DNA from: an uncultured Aquimarina sp.
GTDB lineage: Bacteria > Bacteroidota > Bacteroidia > Flavobacteriales > Flavobacteriaceae
Direction of reading: 5' to 3'
Length of the DNA stretch: 64,000 nt
Assembly: GCA_947498785.1 (NCBI GenBank)
Contig: CANMLS010000008.1
Location: 62,001 to 126,000 of the forward strand
The notes below the pieces were generated by a model. The model worked only from the letters and a program-made list of their open reading frames with translations. It was not told the DNA's origin and made no database searches. Every line of letters begins with the position of its first letter. Position 1 is the stretch's first letter. Below are positions 33,756 to 42,750 of this stretch, piece after piece. Both the position numbers and the translations under genes were made by a program.

Positions 33756-34685
33756 ATGAGCAAATTACTTATTGTAGGCTCTATAGCCTTTGATGCTATT
33801 GAAACCCCTTTTGGAAAAACCGATAAAATCTTAGGAGGAGCTGCACCTTATATTGCACTTTCTGCATCTAATTTTAATGTGTCTTCTGCAATTGTTTCTG
33901 TGGTTGGAGAGGATTTTCCGGTTGATTATCTAGAGTTGCTTAGGAAGAAAAATATTGATACTTCTGCAATAGAAATTGTTAAAGGAGGAAAAACGTTTTT
34001 TTGGAGTGGTAAATATCATAATGATCTCAATTCTAGAGATACTATAGAAACTCAGCTTAACGTTCTTGCTGATTTTAACCCAATTGTTCCTGATAGTCAT
34101 AAAAATTCGGAAATTGTAATGTTGGGTAATTTAAATCCATCGGTACAACTGGGTGTTCTAGAACAATTAACGACTAAACCAAAGTTAGCGATATTGGATA
34201 CCATGAATTTCTGGATGGAAGATGCTTTTTTAGATGATCTTTTAAAAGTAATAGCAAAAGTAGATGTTATCACTATAAATGATGAAGAAGCAAGACAACT
34301 AAGTGGAGAATATTCTTTAGTAAAAGCTGCTAGAGCAATAGAAAAGATGGGACCAAAATATGTGGTTATTAAAAAGGGAGAACACGGAGCTTTATTGTTT
34401 CATAATGGACAAATTTTCTTTGCCCCTGCTTTGCCCTTAGAAGAAGTTTTTGATCCCACGGGAGCTGGAGATACTTTTGCTGGAGGATTTTCAGGATATT
34501 TAGCCAAAACAGACGATATTTCATTTGAAAACATGAAAAAAGCAATTATTCATGCTTCAAATCTTGCATCTTTTTGCGTAGAAAAATTCGGTACCGAAAG
34601 AATGGAGAATTTAGACAGGGAAGAAGTTCAGAGACGACTTCAACAATTTAAGGAATTAACGCAATTCGAAATAGAATTGTCTTGA
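33756..34685 (+). CDS. PfkB-family carbohydrate/nucleoside kinase
   Basis: 309 residues. The N-terminal LIVGSIAFDAIETP and GGAAPYIALSAS correspond to the first PfkB signature region; the second, DPTGAGDTFAGGF, holds the catalytic Asp and anion hole. Members phosphorylate ribose, adenosine, fructose-6-phosphate or related sugars. The substrate cannot be read off, but the neighbouring PurF-like gene makes a nucleoside or ribose substrate attractive (inference). A terminator follows the stop, so it is probably monocistronic. Confidence 0.88.
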   Translation: MSKLLIVGSIAFDAIETPFGKTDKILGGAAPYIALSASNFNVSSAIVSVVGEDFPVDYLELLRKKNIDTSAIEIVKGGKTFFWSGKYHNDLNSRDTIETQLNVLADFNPIVPDSHKNSEIVMLGNLNPSVQLGVLEQLTTKPKLAILDTMNFWMEDAFLDDLLKVIAKVDVITINDEEARQLSGEYSLVKAARAIEKMGPKYVVIKKGEHGALLFHNGQIFFAPALPLEEVFDPTGAGDTFAGGFSGYLAKTDDISFENMKKAIIHASNLASFCVEKFGTERMENLDREEVQRRLQQFKELTQFEIELS

Positions 34686-34695
34686 TATAAAAGTT

Positions 34696-34726
34696 AGCCC
34701 CGAAGCAATTGTCTTGGGGCTTTTTT
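34696..34726 (+). terminator. Rho-independent terminator after the PfkB kinase
   Basis: AGCCCC (34696-34701) pairs with GGGGCT (34716-34721), extended by AAG/CTT with a bulge, followed by T6. Confidence 0.85.
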
Positions 34727-34780
34727 AATTATGGTTTTACATAACATAAACACAACAATTTTTAGAATTTTTGGAATACA

Positions 34781-36679
34781 ATGAGTGATGCGTTAAAACA
34801 CGAATGCGGTATAGCATTTATACGACTATTAAAGCCATTAGAGTATTATAAAGAAAAATACGGCAGTGCATTTTATGGAGTGAATAAGATGTATCTGATG
34901 ATGGAAAAACAGCATAACCGAGGTCAGGATGGAGCTGGATTTGCAAGTATTAAATTAGACACAGCACCTGGCGAACGATACATAAGTAGAGTTCGATCCA
35001 GTGATTCTCAACCGATACAGGCTATTTTTTCACAGATTAATGATAGAATTAATAAAGAATTAGTTGATCATCCAGAATATACAGATGATGTTGAGTTACA
35101 GAAAAAGAATATACCTTATATAGGTGAAGTTCTTCTTGGACATGTGCGTTATGGGACATTTGGTAAAAATAGCGTCGAAAGCGTGCATCCATTTCTAAGG
35201 CAAAATAACTGGATGCATCGTAACCTTATTGTGGCAGGAAATTTCAATATGACTAATAATGATGTATTGTTTGATAATCTGGTTAGGTTAGGGCAGCACC
35301 CTAAAGATAAGGTGGATACCGTAACTGTAATGGAAAAGATAGGGCACTTCTTGGATTCTGAAGTTGCTAAACTATATAAGCAATTAAAAAAAGAAGGATT
35401 TAATAAAATCGATGCTTCTCCACAAATCGTAGAACGACTCAATGTTGCAAAAATCCTTAGGAAATCTTCAAGAGATTGGGATGGAGGGTATGCTATGGCT
35501 GGAATGTTAGGGCACGGAGATGCTTTTGTTTTAAGAGATCCTGCAGGAATTCGACCAGCATATTATTATAAAGATGATGAAGTGGTTGTGGTAGCATCAG
35601 AAAGGCCAGTTATTCAGACGGTTTTTGATGTGCCTTTTGATGATGTACAAGAGTTAGAACCAGGAAGAGCAATTATTGTCAAAAAGAACGGAGATACTAC
35701 TATTCGTAAAATCATTGATCCGCTTGAAAGAAAAGCGTGTTCATTTGAGCGAATCTATTTCTCAAGAGGAAGTGATGCTGAAATTTATAAGGAAAGAAAA
35801 AATCTAGGGAAACTAATTATGCCTCAGGTTTTAGAAGAAATAGATCATGATACGGTAAACACAGTTTTTTCGTTTATTCCGAATACCGCAGAAACCTCAT
35901 TTTATGGAATGGTTGAAGCTGCTCAGGATGAGTTGAATAAGCAAAAAAACGAAACGATACTTTCTGAAAAAGAATCATTAACAGATGAGCGATTATCAGA
36001 AATTCTTTCGTCTAGATTAAGAACAGAAAAAATCGCGATTAAAGATGCTAAGCTGCGTACTTTTATTACAGAAGATAGTAGTAGAGATGATTTGGTGGCT
36101 CATGTCTATGATGTGACATATGGTGTTGTAAAACAAAATGATAATTTGGTAATCATTGATGATAGTATTGTAAGAGGAACAACCCTCAAAAAAAGTATTA
36201 TCAAAATGATGGATAGATTGAAGCCTAGAAAGATCGTTATTGTTTCTTCTGCACCACAAATTCGTTATCCTGACTGTTATGGGATCGATATGGCAAGGTT
36301 AGAAGGCTTAATTGCATTTCAGGCTGCGTTAGAACTTTTAAAAGAAAATGGGAACTACGATCTAGTAGAACAGGTTTATGAAAAATGTAAAGCACAAGAA
36401 AACTTGGAAGATGCAGAGGTACAAAATTTTGTTAAAGAGATCTATAGTGGATTTTCAGATCAAGAGATAAGTGATAAAATATCAGAACTGTTAAGCGATA
36501 AAACAGTTAAAGCCAAAGTAAAAATTATTTATCAAACCGTTGACAATCTACATGTAGCCTGCCCTAAGAACCTTGGAGATTGGTATTTTACTGGAGATTA
36601 TCCTACAATTGGAGGTAATAGGGTTGTAAATAAAGCGTTTATAAACTTCTTTGAAGGTAAAAAAGAAAGAGCTTACTAA
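34781..36679 (+). CDS. Amidophosphoribosyltransferase-like enzyme (PurF family, long form)
   Basis: 632 residues, about 130 more than typical PurF. The class II glutaminase nucleophile is expected at Cys9 (KHECGIAF), after removal of an 8-residue propeptide; NRGQDGAG and GHVRYGTFG are glutaminase motifs. The phosphoribosyltransferase PRPP loop is NLVIIDDSIVRGTTLKKS. The extra length comes mainly from an acidic and helical insertion between the two (about 385-440) and a longer C-terminus. PurF makes 5-phosphoribosylamine from PRPP and glutamine, the first step of purine synthesis. Bacteroidota often carry a second, long PurF-like protein, so this may not be the housekeeping copy. Confidence 0.85.
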   Translation: MSDALKHECGIAFIRLLKPLEYYKEKYGSAFYGVNKMYLMMEKQHNRGQDGAGFASIKLDTAPGERYISRVRSSDSQPIQAIFSQINDRINKELVDHPEYTDDVELQKKNIPYIGEVLLGHVRYGTFGKNSVESVHPFLRQNNWMHRNLIVAGNFNMTNNDVLFDNLVRLGQHPKDKVDTVTVMEKIGHFLDSEVAKLYKQLKKEGFNKIDASPQIVERLNVAKILRKSSRDWDGGYAMAGMLGHGDAFVLRDPAGIRPAYYYKDDEVVVVASERPVIQTVFDVPFDDVQELEPGRAIIVKKNGDTTIRKIIDPLERKACSFERIYFSRGSDAEIYKERKNLGKLIMPQVLEEIDHDTVNTVFSFIPNTAETSFYGMVEAAQDELNKQKNETILSEKESLTDERLSEILSSRLRTEKIAIKDAKLRTFITEDSSRDDLVAHVYDVTYGVVKQNDNLVIIDDSIVRGTTLKKSIIKMMDRLKPRKIVIVSSAPQIRYPDCYGIDMARLEGLIAFQAALELLKENGNYDLVEQVYEKCKAQENLEDAEVQNFVKEIYSGFSDQEISDKISELLSDKTVKAKVKIIYQTVDNLHVACPKNLGDWYFTGDYPTIGGNRVVNKAFINFFEGKKERAY

Positions 36680-36832
36680 AAAAATAAAAAAGATTGTTGT
36701 TAAAATTGGTTAATTTGTGTATTTCAACAATTATTTTAACCTTTCGTCTAAAACATTTTTTCACAATGAAATAACGTTATATATTAGCAGAGCCATAGCA
36801 TAAGTAGGTTAAGTTCATGGTAGATTTGGGGC

Positions 36833-36861
36833 AAAAAAAGGTGGATCTTCCACCTTTTTTT
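36833..36861 (+). terminator. Rho-independent terminator
   Basis: A7-GGTGGA (36833-36845), loop TCT, TCCACC-T7 (36849-36861): works in both directions. The 150 bp between the purF-like gene and this hairpin hold no ORF; a short untranslated transcript is possible. Confidence 0.85.
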
Positions 36862-36901
36862 ATTTGATAACATTTCGGTAATAAAAATAATATTTTACAT
36901 A

Positions 36902-36932
36902 TAAAAAGAGCTGCAATTTGCAGCTCTTTTTA
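36902..36932. terminator. Bidirectional terminator next to sodA
   Basis: AAAAAGAGCTGCA pairs with TGCAGCTCTTTTT around a 3-nt loop, flanked by A- and T-tracts on both strands. It lies 21 bp after the sodA stop and ends that transcript. Confidence 0.85.
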
Positions 36933-36952
36933 TATAAAGGAAAATAAGTTGT

Positions 36953-37561
36953 TTATTTTCCTTGTGCGTATCTGCTTGAAACCTCATTCCAGTCGATTAC
37001 ATTAAAGAAAGCAGAAACATAATCAGGACGACGATTTTGATAGTTTAGGTAATATGCATGTTCCCATACATCTAATCCTAAGATAGGAACTCCCCCACAT
37101 CCAATACCTGGCATTAAAGGGTTGTCTTGATTAGGAGTAGAGCATATTTCTACCTTTCCTCCTGGGTGCACACATAGCCATGCCCATCCAGAGCCAAATT
37201 GGGTACCAGCAGCGGTAGAAAAAGCATCTTTAAATGCATCAAAAGATCCACATGCTGCGTTTATAGCATCAGCAAGCTCTCCAGAAGGCTTCCCTCCACC
37301 ATTAGGAGACATAATCTCCCAGAATAATGTATGATTATAATATCCTCCACCATTATTTCTAACAGCAGAATTAGACATATCAAGATTAATAAGAATATTG
37401 TCTATATTTTTACCTTCAAGATCTGTTCCTTCAATTGCAGCGTTTAACTTATTAGTGTAGCCAGCATGGTGTTTATCATGGTGGATTTCCATGGTACGAG
37501 CATCTATATGAGGTTCTAACGCATCAAAAGCGTAGTTTAATTTTGGTAATTCAAATGACAT
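36953..37561 (-). CDS. sodA: Superoxide dismutase (Fe/Mn)
   Basis: 202 residues. Metal ligands are H27 (MEIHHDKHH), a His in the [12 protein letters not shown] segment, and Asp and His in [14 protein letters not shown]. The enzyme disproportionates superoxide in the cytoplasm. [18 protein letters not shown] fits the Fe/Mn-SOD family; whether Fe or Mn is used cannot be decided by eye. A -7 TAAATTTG lies 37 nt upstream (37598-37605 on the minus strand). There is no signal peptide. Confidence 0.95.
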   Translation of the reverse strand: MSFELPKLNYAFDALEPHIDARTMEIHHDKHHAGYTNKLNAAIEGTDLEGKNIDNILINLDMSNSAVRNNGGGYYNHTLFWEIMSPNGGGKPSGELADAINAACGSFDAFKDAFSTAAGTQFGSGWAWLCVHPGGKVEICSTPNQDNPLMPGIGCGGVPILGLDVWEHAYYLNYQNRRPDYVSAFFNVIDWNEVSSRYAQGK

Positions 37562-37751
37562 ATGTTATTATTTTGATTAGTAAAATAAAAATGATACCAA
37601 ATTTAACAATTAGAGTGATGAATAAAAATTTATTGTTATAAATTAATTAAAACCAATATCTTCATAAAAACGAATTCCTTGGGATCTATTATATTTATAA
37701 AGTTCTATGATATAAAAATGAAGGGTTTTAGTATTTTAGTAAAAAAAAGAA

Positions 37752-40700
37752 TTGAGTTTGACTACGTCTTTTACAGTCTATAATGCTGCTGCAGGAGCAG
37801 GTAAAACATATACTCTTGTAAAAGAATACCTTATTACGTTACTAAAAGGAGAATTTAAAGAAAGTTACAAGAACATCTTAGCAATTACTTTTACGAATAA
37901 AGCTGTCGCAGAGATGAAAACCAGAGTTTTAGAAAACCTTGTAGCGATTAGCCAACCGAATACTCCAGAAAAGTATCAGAATCTAATACAAGAATTAGTT
38001 GTCGCAACCAAAATTGAAGAGCAGAAGCTAAAAAGGAAAGCATATAATATCTTAAGAAGTATTCTACATAATTATGCAGCCTTTGACATCGTAACTATAG
38101 ATACATTTACACATAGAGTCATAAGAACATTTGCGCATGACCTTGGGATACCAATGAATTTTGAAATAGAGATGGATACTGATTCTTTAATCGAAGAAGC
38201 TGTAGATACCGTAGTATCCCAAATAGGACTTAATGAAGAGCTCACCAAATTAATTATTGACTTCGCAATTAGTAAACTTGAAGAAGATAAAAGTTGGGAC
38301 ATCACCATTGAGCTAAATAAAATTGCCAGACTTTTATTTAGTGAAAATGACCGAGATCACCTTAATAAACTTTCTGATAAAACAACCGATGACTTTGACA
38401 ATCTTAAAAAACTATTAAATCAAAAAATTACAGACTGTAAAAGAAATATTATTTCTGGATCAAATACCATATTACAATTAATAAAAGAGAAAGAAATAAC
38501 GCATAAAGATTTTACCCGTAGCTCGATCCCCAATCATTTTATAAAACTGGCAGAAGGTGATACAAAAGTTGACTTCAAAGCGGTTTGGAAACAAAATATA
38601 CAAGAAGCCTCTTTTTACGGCGCAAAACTAGATAGTCATCAAAAAGATAAAATAGATAGTATTCGACCTTTGATAGAAGAAGCTTTTTTGACCACAAAAC
38701 AAATCTTGATCGAAACAAATCTTTTTGAAAATAGTATCAAAAATTTGACTCCTCTTTCTGTTTTAAATGCTATCAATAAAGAGTTACTGAATATTAAAAA
38801 AGAAAGAAAGATTTTATTGATATCAGAATTCAACACTATTATAAGTAAGGCTATTCAGGATCAACCCGCCCCATTTATTTATGAACGCTTGGGAGAACGA
38901 TACAGGGATTATTTTATTGATGAGTTTCAGGATACCTCAGAGCTACAGTGGAATAATATGATTCCACTTATTGATAATGCTGTTTCTACGGAAACCTTAA
39001 CTGGGAAAAGAGGTCAGGTTACCATAGTTGGAGACGCAAAGCAAGCTATTTATAGATGGAGAGGAGGAAAAGCAGAACAGTTTATTGAATTGTCATCGAA
39101 TAAAAATCCTTTTTCGACTCAGGAAAAACAAGTGCTTGACCTACCAAAAAATTATCGAAGTCATGAAGAGATAATCAAATTTAACAATGACTTTTTTACT
39201 TTTTCATCTACTGATTTTAGTAATATAAAACATCAGGAACTTTATATAAAAGGCAATAATCAACAAGTTAATGACAAAAAAAACGGATATGTAAATATAT
39301 CATTTGTTAATGCTAAAAATGTTGCAGAAGAAGATGAGGTATATCCCAAAAAAGTATTTGAAACTATTGTTGAGCTCGGTGAAAAAGGATACAAACTCAA
39401 TGAAATTTGTATCATTGTACGTAAGCAAAAAGAAGGAGCTGTGATTGCAGATTTTCTTACTCAAAAAGGGTTATCTATCATTTCTTCTGAAACATTATTG
39501 ATTGCAAATTCTCCTCAAATAAGGTTTATTATTGATATGTTTACATGGTTTACACAGCCTGATCACCTTCCTTCAAAAATTAATGTGTTATACTTTTTAA
39601 CTGAACAATTTTCTATAGAAGAAAAACATTCGTTTTTACAAAAAATGATAGGGAGAGATAAACACTCATTTTCTTTAGAATTAAAATCTTTAGGGGTTGA
39701 TTTTAATTTTGGGACACTAGCTACAAAACCGCTTTATGATGCTGCAGAATATATCATTACTAGCTTTTTTCCTGTAGATGCTACAACAGCATATTTACAA
39801 TTTTTTCTTGATGTTATATTTACTTTTTCTCAAAAGCATACCGAAGGTATAATTGGTTTCCTTTCCTATTGGAATATTAAGAAAGATAAATTAAGTATAG
39901 TAGCTCCAGAGGCAGAAAAAGCTATTCAGATTATGACTATTCATAAAGCAAAAGGCTTAGAGTTTTCATGTGTTATTTACCCATATGCCAATATAGATAT
40001 TTATAGAGAGTTAGAACCAAAAACATGGCTACCAGTAAACAAAGAACATTATGCAAATTTTGAAGAACTTTTTATAAACTATAATAAAAGCATATCAGAG
40101 TATGGTGTTGAAGCCAAAGAAATTGTATTAAATCGGCAAGCTCAATTAGAATTAGATGCATTCAACCTATTGTATGTTGTACTAACAAGAGCAAAAGAAC
40201 AAATGTATATTATTTCTAATTTGGAGTTAAATGCTAAAGGAGAAAGTAATCCGAATACTTTTTCAGGAAAGTTGATAGCATATTTAAAACACATGAACAG
40301 ATGGGATGTAGAAAAAACAGAATACGCTTTTGGAAGCTCTTTAAGGTCAAGTATTCAAAATACGGATAAAAAGAGTAAAACAAAAGTAGTGAAGCTATCC
40401 CAACTAGAAGGTCATTCTAGGAAGTATAAGGTTAATATTGTTACCAATTCTGGCAAATTGTGGGATACGTCACAACAAAATGCTATAGAAAAAGGAAATT
40501 TGATACATGATCTTATGGCTTCGATAGAAACCCACCTCGACGTTAAAAGAGCTATTGAAGAAGCTCATAAAAAAGGAGAGATTGCTATTGATGAGAAAGA
40601 AATATTGTATAATGAACTAAAAAACATTATAAATCATCCTAAACTTTTTTCATATTTTTCGATTGATAATATAATATATAACGAAAGAGATATTATTTCT

Positions 40701-40904
40701 AACGGAAGAGTATTTAGACCAGACCGTGTAATAATTGACAAGAATAATAACACAACAATACTTGATTATAAAACTGGTGAATATAATAGTTCGCACAGAA
40801 TACAATTAGAGAAATACGCTTCGATTCTCGGGGAGATGGGGCATATAATTAAGAATAAAGTTCTTATTTATTTTAATGAAAATATTACTTTAAAATATCT
40901 ATAA
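37752..40904 (+). CDS. UvrD-like helicase with C-terminal PD-(D/E)XK nuclease (AddA-like)
   Basis: 1050 residues from a TTG start; no ATG precedes the Walker A motif NAAAGAGKT (11-19), so the start must be at or near this TTG. Further SF1 motifs are FTNKAVAEMKTRV (Ia), IDEFQDTSELQW (II), VGDAKQAIYRWRGG (III), DLPKNYRSHEEI (IV), MTIHKAKGLEFSCV (V) and LYVVLTRAKEQMYI (VI). A RecB-family nuclease occupies the C-terminus (FRPDRVIIDKNN, then ILDYKTGEY). It looks like the AddA/RecB-type subunit of a double-strand-break resection complex. Its probable partner is the nuclease at 42751, with an OmpA gene in between. Confidence 0.9.
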   Translation: MSLTTSFTVYNAAAGAGKTYTLVKEYLITLLKGEFKESYKNILAITFTNKAVAEMKTRVLENLVAISQPNTPEKYQNLIQELVVATKIEEQKLKRKAYNILRSILHNYAAFDIVTIDTFTHRVIRTFAHDLGIPMNFEIEMDTDSLIEEAVDTVVSQIGLNEELTKLIIDFAISKLEEDKSWDITIELNKIARLLFSENDRDHLNKLSDKTTDDFDNLKKLLNQKITDCKRNIISGSNTILQLIKEKEITHKDFTRSSIPNHFIKLAEGDTKVDFKAVWKQNIQEASFYGAKLDSHQKDKIDSIRPLIEEAFLTTKQILIETNLFENSIKNLTPLSVLNAINKELLNIKKERKILLISEFNTIISKAIQDQPAPFIYERLGERYRDYFIDEFQDTSELQWNNMIPLIDNAVSTETLTGKRGQVTIVGDAKQAIYRWRGGKAEQFIELSSNKNPFSTQEKQVLDLPKNYRSHEEIIKFNNDFFTFSSTDFSNIKHQELYIKGNNQQVNDKKNGYVNISFVNAKNVAEEDEVYPKKVFETIVELGEKGYKLNEICIIVRKQKEGAVIADFLTQKGLSIISSETLLIANSPQIRFIIDMFTWFTQPDHLPSKINVLYFLTEQFSIEEKHSFLQKMIGRDKHSFSLELKSLGVDFNFGTLATKPLYDAAEYIITSFFPVDATTAYLQFFLDVIFTFSQKHTEGIIGFLSYWNIKKDKLSIVAPEAEKAIQIMTIHKAKGLEFSCVIYPYANIDIYRELEPKTWLPVNKEHYANFEELFINYNKSISEYGVEAKEIVLNRQAQLELDAFNLLYVVLTRAKEQMYIISNLELNAKGESNPNTFSGKLIAYLKHMNRWDVEKTEYAFGSSLRSSIQNTDKKSKTKVVKLSQLEGHSRKYKVNIVTNSGKLWDTSQQNAIEKGNLIHDLMASIETHLDVKRAIEEAHKKGEIAIDEKEILYNELKNIINHPKLFSYFSIDNIIYNERDIISNGRVFRPDRVIIDKNNNTTILDYKTGEYNSSHRIQLEKYASILGEMGHIIKNKVLIYFNENITLKYL

Positions 40905-41124
40905 ATAAACCGATATTTTCGTAATTACTAAAATTTTTTTAAGGATAAAAGGTATTTTTATCTTATAATTGTATCTTGATTGTTGAGATAAAACCTGTAA
41001 TTTTTCTCTAACAAGGTTAAAATTGTTGCTTTTTTTGGGGCTAAAAAATAGTAAATAAAAACTACAAGACCCTCCAAAGCTTCGATATATACTGGCCTGT
41101 TATGAAAAATTTATTAGATTTGTC

Positions 41125-41155
41125 TTTGACAGTTATGTTTAACATATTACATTTG
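41125..41155 (+). promoter_or_regulatory. Strong promoter of the OmpA/TSP3 gene
   Basis: TTTG (41125-41128) and TACATTTG (41148-41155) with a 19-nt spacer: the textbook Bacteroidota arrangement. The start codon at 41190 is 34 nt downstream, which fits an abundant outer-membrane protein. No other feature is seen in 40905-41124. Confidence 0.7.
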
Positions 41156-41189
41156 CTCTAATTAACACTTAAAAATTAAATTATTGAAT

Positions 41190-42587
41190 ATGAAACATCT
41201 TAGCACATTATTAGTGGCTTCGTTACTGGTACTTGGAGTTAGTACTGCGAATGCACAAGATGAAAACAATCCTTGGGCGGTTTCTATAGGTATTAATGCC
41301 GTTGATATATTTCCTACTGGCGGAGATCTTATAAGTCAAGGTGAAATTTTCGACGAATTTTTTAATGCTAGTGACCATTGGAACATTCTTCCATCTGTTT
41401 CTAAATTATCTGTAGGTAGATACATTGGAGATGGTTTTGCGTTCACAGCTTCTGGGTCTGTTAACAAAATTGACAAATTAGGAGAGCTTCCTGATGGAAC
41501 TAATGTTGACGCAGATGATCTTTCTTATTATGCTCTTGACGGTAGAATTAGCTATAGTCTTAAAAATGTTTTAAATACAAGTTGGTTTGATCCTTACGTA
41601 GGTGTAGGTGGTGGATATACTTGGCTTGATGAGATAGGTGCTGGGACATTTAATGGTTCTCTTGGAATTAATCTTTGGTTAACTGAGAACTTAGCATTCA
41701 ATGTTCAATCAACATACAAACATGTGTTTGAAGATTACGAAACAGGAAACTATCCTCCAACTCACTTTCAACATTCTGCAGGTCTTACTTTCGCTTTCGG
41801 TGGAAAAGATACAGATGGTGACGGAGTATATGATAAAGATGACGAATGTCCAGAAGTTCCTGGTTTAGAAGAATTCAATGGATGTCCTGATACAGATGGT
41901 GACGGAATTACAGACGCAAAAGATGACTGTCCTGATACTGCAGGTACTGCAGAATTTAATGGATGTCCTGATACAGACGGTGATGGTGTTCCAGATCCTA
42001 AAGATGAGTGTCCTACTGAAGCTGGATTAGCAGAACTTAATGGATGTCCTGATGCTGACGGTGACGGAATCGCTGATGGTAAAGATGGTTGTCCAAATGA
42101 AGCTGGACCTGCTGCAAATAACGGATGCCCTTACCAAGATAAAGATGGTGACGGAGTATTAGATAAAGATGATAACTGTCCTGATGTTGCTGGTACTGTT
42201 GCAAACAACGGATGTCCTGAAGTAACTGAAGAAGTTCAAAAGACTCTTAACGAATATGCTAAAACGATCCTATTTGATTCTGGTAAATCTAGTATCAAAT
42301 CAGAATCTAATAAAGTTCTTGGTGATATTATTGCTATCTTAAAAGAATATCCTAATGCTAAGTTTACTGTAGAAGGACATACTGATAGTGTTGGTAGTGC
42401 TAAGCTAAATCAGAGATTATCTGACTCTAGAGCTAATGCAGTTAAGACATATTTAACTGAAAATGGTATCGATCAGTTTAGATTATCTGCTGTTGGTTAT
42501 GGTGAAGACAGACCAATCGCTTCTAATAAAACAAGAGCTGGTAGATCAGAAAACAGACGTGTAGAGATTAACTTAGTGAAAGAATAA
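41190..42587 (+). CDS. OmpA-family outer-membrane protein with TSP3 calcium-binding repeats
   Basis: 465 residues from the ATG at 41190; a TTG two codons earlier is ignored. Signal peptide about 1-23 (ANAQD), beta-barrel about 25-205, five to six thrombospondin type-3 repeats (about 208-345; [30 protein letters not shown], and so on, each with Asp ladders for calcium and NGCPD spacers), then an OmpA C-terminal peptidoglycan-binding domain ([29 protein letters not shown]). It anchors the outer membrane to peptidoglycan. A strong promoter and terminator flank the gene, so it is independent of the helicase and nuclease genes on either side. Confidence 0.93.
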   Translation: MKHLSTLLVASLLVLGVSTANAQDENNPWAVSIGINAVDIFPTGGDLISQGEIFDEFFNASDHWNILPSVSKLSVGRYIGDGFAFTASGSVNKIDKLGELPDGTNVDADDLSYYALDGRISYSLKNVLNTSWFDPYVGVGGGYTWLDEIGAGTFNGSLGINLWLTENLAFNVQSTYKHVFEDYETGNYPPTHFQHSAGLTFAFGGKDTDGDGVYDKDDECPEVPGLEEFNGCPDTDGDGITDAKDDCPDTAGTAEFNGCPDTDGDGVPDPKDECPTEAGLAELNGCPDADGDGIADGKDGCPNEAGPAANNGCPYQDKDGDGVLDKDDNCPDVAGTVANNGCPEVTEEVQKTLNEYAKTILFDSGKSSIKSESNKVLGDIIAILKEYPNAKFTVEGHTDSVGSAKLNQRLSDSRANAVKTYLTENGIDQFRLSAVGYGEDRPIASNKTRAGRSENRRVEINLVKE

Positions 42588-42610
42588 GTAGACCTCTTCT
42601 CAATAATAAT

Positions 42611-42642
42611 AAAAACGTCCCGAAATTTTCGGGACGTTTTTT
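42611..42642 (+). terminator. Rho-independent terminator of the OmpA gene
   Basis: ACGTCCCGAAA pairs with TTTCGGGACGT and runs into T6; 23 bp after the stop codon. Confidence 0.9.
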
Positions 42643-42750
42643 ATTTTTATACCGTATAAATAAACCATTCAAAATTTCTCTTCTTTAACAGAAATAATGA
42701 GTAAATTATAAAATAATTTACTCCATTTGTTGGTATAAAATTTTAAACCT

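Noticed and set aside
41814..42220. Tandem DNA repeats inside the OmpA gene as a possible CRISPR-like array
   Set aside because: They are codons of TSP3 repeats (D-x-D-G-D-G) in frame, with no spacer-like unique sequences.
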